Source of the DNA: Nemophila menziesii
Lineage: Eukaryota > Streptophyta > Magnoliopsida > Boraginales > Hydrophyllaceae
Reading direction: 5' to 3'
Length of the DNA stretch: 64,000 nucleotides
Assembly (NCBI GenBank): GCA_029959085.1
Contig: JARWIR010000024.1
Span: 17,720,296-17,784,295, forward strand
Numbering within the stretch: the first letter of the stretch is position 1; each line of letters starts with the position of its first letter. The notes below the pieces were generated by a model. That model was not told the DNA's origin and ran no database searches. It was given only the letters and a program-made list of their open reading frames with translations. The position numbers and the translations under genes are program-made. Positions 1 to 11,054 of the stretch are shown one piece after another.

Positions 1-221
1 AGCCATTATTGCAAGCCCATCTAAGACCATAATGTAATGCAAACAATTCCGAAATAAAAGGGGAAGCGAATTCACACGGACCCATAAAACCAGAAACACA
101 TGATCCGTATTTATCTCGTAAAATTCCCCCAATACCTGCTAAATGCCTTGCTTTGAATAAACTTCCATCTATATTTAATTTTGTACCATAATTCTTATTT
201 TCAATAGTAGAATAAACGTTT
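1..221 (-). pseudogene. LINE RNase H domain fragment (cut by window edge)
   Basis: On the minus strand this reads as the RNase H-like (RVT_3) domain that plant L1-type LINEs carry at the end of ORF2. Visible signatures are KLNIDGS, with the first catalytic Asp, then AGIGGILRD and GFMGP. Near position 40 the frame shifts in a short T-run, after which SELFALHYGLRWACNNG continues the family pattern. The upstream reverse transcriptase is not present to the right, so the copy is 5'-truncated or broken. Host RNase H-like genes of the same fold are possible, but the frameshift and setting favour a dead LINE. Confidence 0.7.
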
Positions 222-587
222 TAACTTTATTTTAATCATTATTTACATTGCCAACATTCCAAGAATCCTGGTTAGCACTACACCCATACACACCAATTAG
301 AATGATATAAATCATAATTCAAACACTATAAAATATTTAAAAGAATTTTAGGACAAACCTTAAAATTCTAATTTTCCAACAAATTGATTTGAAATTATAT
401 TCAATCTATAAACTTATAAATCTGCATAATTTTATAATTTAGTAAAATTAATCAATGAATTATAAATTGGGGAGGACTAATTTTTTAATTGAGAGACTGT
501 AATTTTTTTTCTTCATGTTTTTACCTATTTTAAAAAAAATTATAAAATTAAATTGTAAAGCTATCTCATGAGCTGCAACATCCCGCC
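222..587. other. gene-free AT-rich stretch
   Basis: I see no coding pattern, RNA gene or clear repeat here, only AT-rich intergenic sequence between the LINE remnant and the MITE. Confidence 0.5.
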
Positions 588-1277
588 AGGGGTGAGCACG
601 GTTCGGTTCAGCTCGGTTTTTTACCGTAACCGATACCGATGATTCGGTTTTTAAAGGTGTCGATACCGAACCGAACGGTTTTTGTTGGTTCAGTTTTATC
701 GGTTTTCGGTTCGCTATATGTTTGGTTTTTTTGGTTTTGGTATGTGTTTAATTTGATAGTTGGATGGATTTAAAAAGCGTTTACATGTAACATTTTATTT
801 TTTCATATATGAAGTGTTTGATTTTCGTGTTATTGACCCATGTAAGAAATTTCATTTTAGGAACTCCAATATTACATATTAGTCGTAAATAAATAATTTC
901 AAAGGAATATTTATACAATTTAATGTGTATGTTTTACCTTCAACAAATATTAATAATAAAATATATCGACTAAACTTATGTAATAATATGTTGCATATTA
1001 TAACATTTTTAGGGACGGTGTATGTCATATATGAATATTTTTGTTTTAAAAAATTACTCAATTTTCTATCACATTGTCATTAAATCTTCAAGAATATAAA
1101 TTAAATTCAAGAATGTCTTAGTTTTTGTATTTTTTCGGTTCGGTTTAACATAGAAAAACCGTACCGAACTTTTTCGGTTTTTTAAAAAGTTTATACCGAA
1201 ACGAACGGTTTTGTCGGTTTTCGTTTTTTCGGTTTTTTGGATCGGTTTGGATTTTCGGTTTTGTTTCGCTCACCCCT
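588..1277. mobile_element. hAT-like MITE with AGGGGTGAGC termini
   Basis: The ends are a perfect 10-bp inverted repeat, AGGGGTGAGC at 588-597 and GCTCACCCCT at 1268-1277. Just inside both ends are GGTTCGGTT-rich blocks that are also inverted relative to each other. No transposase is present, so it is non-autonomous. The flanks (ATCCCGCC and ACCACCCA) are not an exact 8-bp duplication, so the hAT assignment rests on the terminal sequence. The interior is AT-rich and non-coding. Confidence 0.7.
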
Positions 1278-1743
1278 ACCACCCAGCCCTCCCCTCCATC
1301 TGCCTTTGACATCAATTCTATAATAATTGGATTTTTAGAATTTTTTACTTATATTAAAAAATTAAAATTAAAAAAATAAATTTAAAATAACCAATATCCC
1401 TAATTATAAAAAGAAAAAAAATTCAATACTTCATTAATAAGAGATTTAAAAAAACAAAATAAAATAAAATAAGTTTTTGTATTGAAATTCTAAATATAAC
1501 GATATATTGTGGAATCATTTTTTTATCTTAAATACTAATACTATTATGGAATGAAAGTAGTTCTCAATAAAGTTCACAATAAATATAAAAAAATCACACT
1601 AACAACCTATACTAATAACTGATTAAACTATACATATATCATAAAAAATGTGTGTGACCTATTAATAATAAGTCATGTAACATGTTAATGTTTGGAACTT
1701 TTTCGGCAAACAAAAAAAATAACTGAACCTTTTGGGAAAACTA
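1278..1743. other. gene-free AT-rich stretch
   Basis: AT-rich, with several A-runs. No gene or transposon end was recognised. Confidence 0.5.
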
Positions 1744-2150
1744 ATTTTAGATGGGTGCATTTCTTATAAGGTCTTGGTGACTATGTTATTGTCACAAAGG
1801 AACTCTGTATTCCTTTCTCTTCTAAAAAAACCTCTAAGATACTCATTGTCCTTATTATCCTTATAGTGTATATAAGACAAAAAAAAAATAGATACTTCTC
1901 TCTCCGTCATTATTAGTTTTTTCTCTTATCCATTATCAATAATCTCTTTCCTCCTTTATTATTTTTTCTCTCCCTCCTTCAATAACTATCAATATTGTCC
2001 AGCTCCGGCCACAACCATTGACCACCGCCGGAAAAAGTTCTGAGTATGGAAAAAGTTACTGAGTACGGAAAAAGTTACTAAGTATCGGAAAAAATGCTGA
2101 GTATCGAAAAAAGTTGCTGAGTAGTCGAATTTTTTTATTGAGTAATTATC

Positions 2151-2250
2151 CTGAGTATGCTCGTATGCTCAGTAACTTTATTGAGTATGCTCGTATGCTC
2201 AGTAACTTTACTGAGTATACTCGTATGCTCAGTAATTTTACCGAGTATAC
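2151..2250 (+). repeat. 30-bp tandem repeat, about 3.3 units
   Basis: Three units of about 30 bp start at 2151, 2181 and 2211, with a partial unit at 2241. Each carries GAGTATGCTC followed by GTATGCTCAGTAA. It lies in the same relative position as the GAGTACTC arrays of copies 2 and 3. The repeat happens to be open in one frame (10-residue periodicity), but I see no reason to call it a protein. Confidence 0.85.
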
Positions 2251-2790
2251 AAAAAAAATTAATGAGTTTTTGGAATTTTTACTAGACATTCAGGAAGAAA
2301 ATGCTGAGTTTCATTATTTTCTATATTTATTTATATATAAACAATTAATTACAACAATTTAATAAATAAATACAAAATTAAAAAAAAAACAAAAAATATT
2401 CTATACTCAACAAGAAGAAAAAAATATATAGAACAACATCTGTAACAAAACTACACGGCTAATCTTGCAAGCTGGACAAATTGTTTTCTTTGTTTCTTTA
2501 ATGTTTTAAACTTTGTGTGTAATTAATTTTTATCCTTCTTACAAGAAAAAAAAAAACAAAACTACAGGGCAGTTAACAAAAGAAAAGGAAAAATTATTGT
2601 TACGTGTTAGACAACAAAAACAAAAGAAAAAGAAAATTGTTGCACTACATCTCTTGCAAGCCACTATGCAACTCTTGCTAAAAGTTATTGGAAGAAATTG
2701 TAACATTTTTTCACATTAATTAATCTCCAATAATATAATAACACTTCCCATTCTAATGTGCTCAATGCAATACTTCACTCCACGTATTGT

Positions 2791-3198
2791 ACGGGGCGGA
2801 GCCAGGATTAGTTATTAGGGGGGAAAAAAAATTTCGAGGTGTTTGCAATATAAGTCCATATATTATGCAAAAAATTATAATATAAGTCCTTATATTATGT
2901 AAAACGGTAAAATAAGTCCTTATATTTTACAAAGTTGCACTATAAGTCCTATATTAAGTAAAGATTGCACTATAAATCTTAATGTTAATTTTTTTAAATT
3001 AATTATTCTATAAATAAAATAATTATAAGGTTAATAAAATAAATTTTAAAATTTAGGAGGGGCCAAAAGATAATTTTAAAAAATTTTAAAGTGAAAAGTT
3101 ACTATAATTATTATTATTATTTTTTTAAGTAGTACATTTTTTTTTTTAAATCAGGAGGGGCCATGGACCTCCCTAAGAAAGGGCCGGCTCCGCCCCTG
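2791..3198. mobile_element. hAT-type MITE nested in MULE copy 1
   Basis: The ends are inverted (GGGGCGGAGCC at the left, GGCTCCGCCCC at the right). The flanks form an 8-bp target duplication with one mismatch (CGTATTGT at 2783-2790, CGTACTGT at 3199-3206). Length 408 bp, non-coding. The interior has several imperfect copies of a motif like ATAAGTCCTTATATT. A more decayed relative is at about 28,545-28,905. Confidence 0.85.
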
Positions 3199-3555
3199 CG
3201 TACTGTAGCCCAGATCACATAGCTTCCCATGATAAACACATAGATATCTAAAAAAATATTAAAACGAACAGTTAAGATTGGCTATTAATAATTATAACCT
3301 AGAAAAAAGAAAATACCATTTAACTTAATGCCATTTATCATTAGGAGAAAATATATTGCAGTAAAAAAACACGTCCAAGTGAAACAAACACAACTATCAA
3401 GCCAGTATTGTTAACAAGTAGTGTCATCCAAGCCACTAATAGCAGAAGCACCATATGAACAATTCGAATCACAAAACTGCACCACCAAAAGCAAAAATTA
3501 ATTGCACAATAGGTCCTTTCCCTATATTAAATATTATCATAATTTTGACTTACAC

Positions 3556-3735
3556 TGTTGGAGTATAAATCTTCTATAACCTGTTTTCCGCCTTCTTCTA
3601 ACGGTTCGGACTGTTAGTTGAGTTGGCAATTTAACATGGTATCAGAGCTCCAGGTACTTGAGGTCCTGGGTTCGAGTCTCTCCACCGCCACCCATCTCGA
3701 AGCATGCACATCTCGTCTAAGCCTGCACGTGAGGG
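3556..3735 (+). mobile_element. TRIM-like LTR retrotransposon fragment
   Basis: A very short LTR-like segment starts TGTTGGAGTATAAATC at 3556 and ends TTTAACA at 3636. It is followed at once by TGGTATCAGAGC (3637-3648), the primer-binding site complementary to initiator tRNA-Met. This is the layout of terminal-repeat retrotransposons in miniature. A purine-rich GTGAGGGGG tract at about 3730 may be the polypurine tract. I do not see a second LTR, so it is a 5' fragment. The stretch also matches Pol III A-box (3615-3626) and B-box (3669-3679) consensus, so a tRNA-derived SINE head is the alternative. Confidence 0.6.
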
Positions 3736-4227
3736 GGTCGAATGGACCTCGAACAGATCTGACATCCACATCACAACCAAAAACAGAATCACAAGCAGAT
3801 CTTGAAATGAATGTCACCTCCAAATCACAATCGAAACTTTGCCTGAACGGATCTCGAGATAGGCGCCGGAGCTTGTCTTCTTCTCTGCTCACGAGCTGGA
3901 TGGAAAGCTTCACAACCAGGCCTCGTGAGCTTCGCTAACGGAAAAAATGCAGAGCTCCGATTTGGTTTTGTTGCTTAAACAAAAAAAGGAAGAGAGAGTA
4001 GGGAAAGGAGAGAGAAATTAGTGTTCAGGGGTTTAATAAATAATTCTGATAAAAACTAGTATATATAGGAAATAAAAATAAAAAAGGGGTAAAAATGTAA
4101 TTGAGATTGTAGTTTATAGTGTTAAATTTTGTTTGTGGCTTTTAGTAAGAAGAGAAGTTGAGTGAGGTCTTGTTGGATCTTAGGGGTGTGTGTTCAAGAC
4201 CCTTTGGGTAATTTTATCATTTTAGAT

Positions 4228-5485
4228 TGTGTATCTTTTGGGTAAATATCCCTAAAAACATCACTACTATTTATGATTACCCTACGTACTCTATAGGTTG
4301 GATTTATACAAAACGGCTATGGAAACAAGTATACTCGTCTATCCAAAACGAGGAGTCTATAACATCATTAATTCACGATATTCAACATGGAATGTAGTTA
4401 GTCATAATCACCCTGTGATCACCAAAAAAAATTCTACGAACCATCATGTCTTTTGAAAACAATTAAGCTATAAAATGGTGTATGGGTTATTATGTCTTTT
4501 GTCAAGATTTTCTGTCAACCCTCTCAAAGAGAGTCGACAAAAGGCTTACTCGCTAATCGCGCCTTTATTAATAGTTTTCCATTGCTTTGGGAAGATCCCC
4601 ACACCCATTTGAGTCATTCCAAGAGTTCAATGATCTGTTTGGTAAATCTTTGTATGAAGTCAACAAGTTTATTTATACGATATCTCACTTTACCCTAAAG
4701 TGTGGTTTGTTGGTCTTGAATTTTCAAATTTATCTCTTTTAAAATAAGAGGGTGGATTTGTATGGAATCCTAGAAAACTTCATATTTTCATCTTAATGGA
4801 AAATCCTGAAAGGATGCCTTGAGTAGGAAAATAAATCAAGGCTTAAAGGTATATGACAGCGCAACAATACCATAAGCATTGAGGATCTCACCATCAACCC
4901 TGAAAGAGTGTTGAATATCAAGACTCAGTGTCTGGGGTATTCAAATCCTAAATGTTAGAGATGATAAATCTTACAACCCCCAACTCCGACGTCCAAATAT
5001 CTTTACCCTAATTGTTGAAATCACACTCGTTGATGGTACACAACGAGAAGGATTAAGGACTTCGAAACTTGATCCATATTGTGGAAAACTAAATCTATAA
5101 TATCACAATAAGAGATGAGGTGATCAACCAAATTCAGTTAAATAAAAATCATTTATCATAAAAAAAAATTTGATCAGTCATTGATCATAAGTTTATCTAA
5201 GGTATTGTCTGCGCTTAATGGGATCGTAATATGGTTCAATAAGACTAGTTTTATCTTTTGGCGAATTTAGATTTAAATGAATCTTAACTGACATATTTTT
5301 TTAAGATTACAAGTGAAGTCTGATTAATTAAGACATCGTCTCTTAACAAAATAAGTTCTATTCAAAAGTTTATTCTGTAATCAACACATATCACCTAAAC
5401 AAACAAATAGGTCATAAACAATATTAAGATGTCTAATTATCAAACAATTTCTTCAGCCCAATCAATTGCATTATTTTTTTTAGAG
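4228..5485. other. gene-free stretch
   Basis: No gene recognised. Short open stretches exist (for example 4492-4698), but none has a recognisable family pattern. The region may be old repeat DNA. Confidence 0.4.
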
Positions 5486-5489
5486 TAAC

Positions 5490-5815
5490 TATTGGCACCG
5501 CCCAAATATCACCATCTACATGCCAGCCTAATTGTCACGACAACTAGATAATTTATCTCTCTTCTTCTTTATTAATATTTCCTTTGAAATAATAAAACAA
5601 TCTTTCATCTCTCTAACCTGAGCCCTCCCTAATCTGCTAAACTTCTAATGATATGAAATGGACCTAAATCCAGAGCGAACACCCATGAACAATTTTGACA
5701 AGTCATGTTTCTTCTCTTTATTCAAGTCTCTTGGATTTGTTCAATGTATTCAGACATCTTTGGGTTCTTCTCCATATTCAAGTGTCTTGCAATACCACAT
5801 TTCTTAATACTTTTT
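5490..5815 (+). repeat. Diverged copy of the arm end of the large inverted repeat
   Basis: This segment aligns, with many substitutions, to the outer part of the right arm of the inverted repeat at 20,100-20,560. Shared landmarks in order are ATATCACC, GATAATTTAT, ACACCCATGAACAAT, TATTCAAGT and a sequence like GTCTTGCAATACC. It shows that the inverted-repeat unit is a dispersed repeat family. The inner part of the arm is not present. Confidence 0.6.
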
Positions 5816-6340
5816 CCAATTAAATTTTGAATCTTTTTAATTTATATATTTCGGTTGCAACAAAATCAATGCTATGTTTTATCTTATTTAAATTTATTCC
5901 GAGTCTGACTTAATTTAATGATTCTACAAAAATTAGGTTTATGGTATTTAGTTTATAAAAATAATAAATCCACCAATTTAAATATATAAGCTAGCATGAA
6001 TCTTCAAAATATACTTGTCCCAAAAAAAAGAATCTTTAAAATTTAAATGCTAAATTTTTTTAAAATAAAAAATAAATGGTAATGTTTTTGCACCATTTTA
6101 TACATCTTATTTTGTAAGTATCTTGTTTTTATGTTAGTGAATAGTTGGGCTTTAAATTTTCCATCTCTTAAACCAATTGTACATAATTAATTTCTGCAAT
6201 TGTACTTGTTCCAGATTTCCATATATATTATCACCAAGTTACACATAATTAGTTTTGCTAACATGATTTCACATCTTTTACTAATTTATGAAAGGTTGTA
6301 ATAATAAATACAAAAAAATTAATTAAGTAACAATACAAGA
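5816..6340. other. gene-free AT-rich stretch
   Basis: AT-rich intergenic DNA. No gene, RNA or clear repeat end was seen. Confidence 0.45.
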
Positions 6341-6647
6341 TAAAAATAAGGGTGAATTATCTATAGGGTCCTAGGAGCACTATTTTTTCTCTATAGAGTA
6401 GTGTCTTGAAAGTTGTTATTCTTAGGGACCTCATTTTTGACAATAGTCTTTCCTACCCTTACTAACACTAAAAGACAAAAAGGTGTGATGTCACTGTTTC
6501 TCTCTCCTCTACCACTACCCACCTACCACCTACCCACCTACCACCAATCTCCGACCTCCGGCCACCGACCACCGACCACCACCACCGACCACCGATCTCC
6601 GACCACGGACCTCCGGCCACCAGTCACCGGTCACCGGAAAAAACATA

Positions 6648-6872
6648 GAGTACTCTGAGAAAAAACATAGAGTACTCTGAGAAAAACATAGAGTACTCTA
6701 TATATTTTAATGAATATTCTAAAAATCCGACCACCGACCTCCGGCTGCCAGAAAAATACAGATTACTGTATAAAAATGTAGAGTACTCTAAGAAAAACTC
6801 GGAGTACTCTAAGAAAAACTCGGAGTACTCTGAGAAATTCTCGGAGTACTCTCAGAAATTCTATGAGTACTC
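6648..6872. repeat. GAGTACTC subterminal array, MULE copy 2
   Basis: About eight exact or near-exact copies of the 8-bp palindrome GAGTACTC occur at irregular spacing of about 20 bp or more, separated by A-rich linkers such as TGAGAAAAACATA. The array lies about 300 bp from the left terminal inverted repeat. Confidence 0.9.
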
Positions 6873-7002
6873 TTAAAATTTATGGGTCCTATTAAAACAC
6901 ACAAAAACACACAATAGTATAATTGGAAAATATCAAGTATTATTTAAAAAAAAAGCATAATTACAGATTTAATTACAATGTAAAAAAAAAATAATAACTG
7001 GT

Positions 7003-7026
7003 TTGACCAGATCTAGATCTGGTCAA
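7003..7026. promoter_or_regulatory. 24-bp perfect palindrome with W-box-like ends
   Basis: The sequence is TTGACCAGATCT followed by its exact reverse complement. The half-site begins TTGACC, the W-box core bound by WRKY factors. The same palindrome is at 32,617-32,640 in copy 3. Regulatory function is inference. Confidence 0.5.
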
Positions 7027-7249
7027 CCGTTTACAAAGAAAAAAAAAAGCTAGATCGGCTTCTTCTTCTTCTCGCGTGAAGCAGCCATGGAGGTCTTCCG
7101 CTTCAGCCTCGAACAGGGTCTTCAGCCATGGAATCAGCACCTCACGAGCTCGACATCTCCGGCGCTGGTGTGGTTCACGTCGACGCGTCACCCAATCTCT
7201 GGTTCACGTCGATCCTCGCTGCAGCAAAAAGATGGAGATCTTCTTCGTT

Positions 7250-7375
7250 CCAGCACCGTCGGGTTTCCAGCGAAACCCTAGCTCGCCGGAATCTGCTATT
7301 GTTATGGCGAGCTCGTGACAGGACGAGCTTGTTTCCAGCACCGTCGGGTTTCCAGCGAAACCCTAGCTCGCCGGA
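7250..7375 (+). repeat. 41-bp direct repeat, period 85 bp
   Basis: A 41-bp segment at 7250-7290 is repeated at 7335-7375. It includes ACCGTCGGGTTTCCAGCG and the AAACCCTA telo-box-like word. It points to local duplication inside the cargo of MULE copy 2. Confidence 0.85.
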
Positions 7376-7408
7376 GTGTGCAGCTTCTTCAGTGACGGGG
7401 ATGGTGGC

Positions 7409-7604
7409 GAAGGAAGCAAGAGAAGGGAGATGGAGGTGCTTCTGTTCTCATGCCGGCGGTGGTTGATGGAGGTGGTGGTGGCGGTTTGGGAGAGGGGGAG
7501 GAGAGAGAAGGAAGCAAGAGAAGGGAGATGGAGGTGCTTCTGTTCTCATGCCGGCGGTGGTTGATGGAGGTGGTGGTGGCGGTTTGGGAGAGGGGGAGGA
7601 GAGA
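7409..7604 (+). repeat. 98-bp tandem duplication
   Basis: A 98-bp unit (7409-7506) is followed directly by a nearly identical unit (7507-7604). Both contain GAAGGAAGCAAGAGAAGG and a GGTGGTGGTGG run. The near identity suggests a recent event. Confidence 0.9.
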
Positions 7605-7997
7605 GATAGTGGAGGAGGGGAGGTGAGAGACTAATGAGCTGAAATTATAATTGTGGGGTTCTAATTTAGTATATATAGGGGGAAAAAAACAAAAGAGGGT
7701 AGAAACGTAATAGGGGTTTGGGGGTTTATGTGTTAAAAAGTTTAAAAGGTCTTTAGTAAGAAGAGGCTCTAGGTGGGGGTGCTAACTCGAAGAGGGGTGT
7801 GTCTTCAAGACCCTAGGTGTAATTATCTCTAAAAATAAAGTTATAACATGAAGTAGACGAAAGCTACTAAACTTATAAGCGTAATCAATCTATTTAGAGT
7901 GTACATAATATTATTTATTTAATCGGTAAATATATGTTGCATTCACACAAATGATTATTACAGACTATTTATGCCAAATTTAAAGATGTCAAACTAA

Positions 7998-9345
7998 GAT
8001 GAAATAATACTTGAAGGTGGCACTAAAGTTACAAATGTAGTTATGTATAAGTCTTATGAAGATGTTTGTCATTTTTACGAGGACTATGCAAGAGCCACAT
8101 GATTTGTAACAATAAAGATAATCCTTCACGAGATGACGTCAAATTTAAATCATTCACTCTTGCATGTTACAAATCAAGCCAACCTCCATGCAAAGATACT
8201 AATGATTTTGTGAAGAAGACATATATTAAAACTAGTTATTTATGTAGAATAAACACGAATTTGTCGAAAGATGGATTATATTGTCTAACCGTAGTAGTAT
8301 TGTAGCATGACCATTATGTTTCTACATCTTATGCATCTCGGCGTCGGAGTAACAAAAATCTTGATACGCCAATAAAAATACAACTTATGTTGAATGATTA
8401 GAGAGGCGTTAGAAATAGTAAAACCTAGAACACTTAATGATTCAAGCATGAAGTTTGATAATGTACCATTTTGATATAAATGTTTTTAAAAACCATGTCA
8501 ATATACAAAGGAGTTTAACGTTATAAGGAGGTGGTGAAGAAGCTATGCTAAGTTACTTTTGGAAAATACATATACAAAATTTCTATTATTCTGCATGTCA
8601 AGAAGTTAGAGAGGAACGAATGATGAGAAACTTGTGCCTTGGGATGATGAAAGGTGTATGTCATAATATAAATTAATTAGTGATATCATCACATTTGATA
8701 CATCATATTTCACGAATAAATATGATATGACATTTGTTCCATTTGTCGGGGGTAAACCATCATGGTCAAACAATATTATTGGATTGTGGGTCAATTAAAA
8801 ATGAAACAACTAACATATATGATTGGTTATACAATACATGAATATTATGTAAGTATGGAATTGCACTAATAACAATTTTCATAGACCAATGTAAAGTAAT
8901 TCAAAATGACGCTTAACAAGTATTTCTAGATACCCATAATTGCTAGTAAGGATGGAATATATATTTTTTTTAAATTCTAGATGTTCGGAAGTGTTATAAT
9001 TAGGATCACAAACAAAATAAAAATATAAGAAATAAAAACAAAAGGAACATTGATATACGTGGAAACTCCAAAATGGTAGAGAGTTTGAAATGAGTAGAAA
9101 AAATGGTAGGGGATTGTGATTTTGAAGATAATGGATGGCTAAAAAACTTATATGAAATTCGACATCATTGGATTCCGGTGTATGTTAAAGATACTTTTTA
9201 TGTAGGGATGTTAACTACACAAAGAAGTGAGAGTATTTTGATTCATGATACTTGTATAGTAAAAAGTCTCTATTATTTTCTTTGAGATAATTTCCTTATA
9301 CGTATATTAATGAGAAGCCATCAATATTGTTATAAAGTACGGAAA
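7998..9345 (+). pseudogene. FAR1-RELATED SEQUENCE (FRS) / MULE transposase-derived pseudogene
   Basis: Pieces of a FAR1/FRS protein appear in order on the plus strand. The FAR1 DNA-binding region opens with KSYEDVCHFYEDYARAT (about 8046) and ends near EHDHYVSTSYASR-like text (about 8310). The MULE transposase core includes TFDTSYFTNKYDMTF and FVPFVG (about 8690-8750), then NHHGQTILLDCGSIKNE after a frameshift, and later IDQCKVIQND. Last comes WLKNLYEIRHHWIPVYVKD plus TTQRSES (about 9134-9240). Numerous stops and frameshifts separate them, so it is dead. FRS proteins are transposase-derived transcription factors. A true MULE transposase is the alternative, but I found no terminal repeats around it. 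Confidence 0.85.
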
Positions 9346-11054
9346 ATAGATGATATAACGAGTAAGGAAAACATTAAACATGATTAAATAGTCGTACTCC
9401 AACATATTTTGAACAACAATAAGTTACACCGCATGACCTACAACTCCATAAGGTTGAAAATTTATACCTTCTCAGCAAAAAAAACTTTCAAAATAGTTTC
9501 ATACTTGACAAGATTTATTACAAGTAGATAAATTTAACTATAATACTTAATTTTCTCATTTAGTTCTACTATGTTCGAAACTTAAGGCAGTTCCTAATCT
9601 TCTATCATTGGGTTAAAGTTCTAATCGTGAATTCTCACCCCCCCCCCCTTCGATATTCAATGGTGAACCCATTGGTATCTATTCCTAAAGTGAAAATAGG
9701 AATACATTTCTTCTCTCATGACATCCTGTAATTTGTAGTTAGTGTATAAATGGTAGCTTCCACATGTTTCCTCAACCTTGCAACTGTTCGAGAGAAAAAT
9801 AACGATAATATATAATCCAAAATATGATTCTAAATAACCTATCATTATAATCTGGAACCCAATTTTTTTGAAGTTGTAGTGCACAAACAAATTCTTGTAA
9901 AATTCTATACTAATATAAACCACTTTTTATATAGTTAATCAAAACATACACAAAAATTGCTAGTTTCATCGAAAATCAGAAAAATACAACAACTATAATT
10001 AATATTTTTGGTAAAAATTATAATAAAAAATCAAAGAGAGATGCCTATTCAAATTCAAAGTGATATCTTTGTCGCATACAAACTTATTATATGTTGACAG
10101 TGACAATATTTAGGTCTACCTCCAAAAATATCTGAGCATTGCAATCAAGTTATCGACCACCGAAACCTCCAAAGCTTTCTCTGAAAGGAAGAACCCGACC
10201 TCCTCTGCTTCAAAAATCCAATTACCACTATCTCCAAATCCTGCAAATTATTGTGTATAGAATGTAAAAGGAACGCTTCTTGGACTAACATATATTTAAA
10301 CATAAGTATTGAGACCTCATTAAGTTTTTCGAAAGCCTCCTCATTTCCCATATTCTCCCTCCCAATTATAAATCTTCAATCATTGAGGGGTAGGTGATAA
10401 AACATGGGGTTCACTTACTCCCTTTGATGAGGCATCCTTCACCCATTGTAACTTCATCCTTGTATAATTTTTTCAACTGTTATGCTTCTGAGCAGGAATA
10501 TCATCTATTGGAGAATTCACCTCATTTGGAAATTTTGAATTTGAAAAATAGTCATAAAACACGAGTTACCAGTTACGTCTTTAAACAAATACATTGAGCT
10601 TGTACTTATACTTCTTGTATTACTACTTTATCGAGCCATTTTGATCATATACACTCTAGAATTTTTTAATCATCAAACTCGATTGACATTCACTTATATA
10701 TGAACTATCGTATCCCTAATGAAAATAAAGGATCCCTCCAACACCAAGAATGAAGTTCCATCCATTCAAAACTACAAATGGGTAATGCTTATTTTCAACA
10801 AGTGAACACATTGGATCATGAGTTAGGCGTATGTTGACCTAAATATTAGTAAAATGGAGAAAAAAAGAGCATCATAAGTAATTACGCTAGAAACTTCTTA
10901 TACAATAAACGTAAAACTAAATATCTCCTTTTAGTTTTCCAACCAAATAAATATAAATAAAAAAAATTAACAATGATTTTGTTACAGCTGATAAACATAA
11001 GATAATTAGTTCAGAATCTAATTGACAAAAAAATTAAGAAATCTGGTATTGAAA
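9346..11054. other. stretch without a recognised gene
   Basis: No recognisable gene. A short plus frame at 10,394-10,597 contains HLLENSPHLEILNLKNS, faintly like leucine-rich F-box/FBD proteins. A minus frame at 10,145-10,351 contains NNLQDLEIVV. Neither is enough for a call. A run of about ten C occurs near 9638-9648. Confidence 0.4.

Larger units (their letters stand above)
1753..4218 (+). mobile_element. Non-autonomous Mutator-like element, copy 1 (with nested insertions)
   Basis: The element is flanked by a perfect 9-bp direct repeat ATTTTAGAT (1744-1752 and 4219-4227), the target-duplication length of Mutator-like elements. The left end begins GGGTGCATTTCTTATAAGG. The right end, read inward, begins GATAAAATTACCCAAAGGG. 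Both match the ends of copies 2 and 3. From left to right it has a C/T-rich block, a subterminal array of GAGTA-type repeats (about 2040-2250), inserted elements at 2791-3198 and 3556-3735, a GC-richer core (about 3690-3950) with no recognisable protein, and a conserved tail (TAGTATATATAGG, then TTTAGTAAGAAGAG). No transposase ORF is present. Copy 1 is the most diverged of the three. Confidence 0.85.
6350..7829 (+). mobile_element. Non-autonomous Mutator-like (Pack-MULE-like) element, copy 2
   Basis: A perfect 9-bp target duplication TAAAAATAA flanks it (6341-6349, 7830-7838). The left end is GGGTGAATTATCTATAGGG. The right end read inward is GAGATAATTACACCTAGGG. Inside, in order: a C/T-rich block with repeated ACCACCGACC and CTCCGGCC words, a GAGTACTC array (6648-6872), an A-rich linker, a 24-bp palindrome (7003-7026), a GC-rich core (about 7060-7620), and a conserved tail (7660-7829). 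The core has short open frames but no recognised domain. It twice contains AAACCCTAGCTCGCCGG, like the telo-box found in plant gene leaders, which suggests captured genic DNA. No transposase. Confidence 0.9.

Noticed and set aside
2114..2362. 82-codon frame with repeats like EYARMLSNF
   Set aside because: It is the translation of the 30-bp subterminal tandem array of a MULE, not a protein gene.
3615..3679. tRNA gene
   Set aside because: A-box and B-box words are present, but no cloverleaf can be formed; an LTR plus primer-binding site explains the sequence better.
6973..7564. Several overlapping open frames of 60-110 codons in the core of MULE copy 2
   Set aside because: Frames on both strands follow from high GC and tandem duplication, with no recognised domain. 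Described as cargo instead.
10145..10597. F-box/FBD-like leucine-rich fragment
   Set aside because: Only short Leu-rich words on opposite strands, with no F-box or repeat register.
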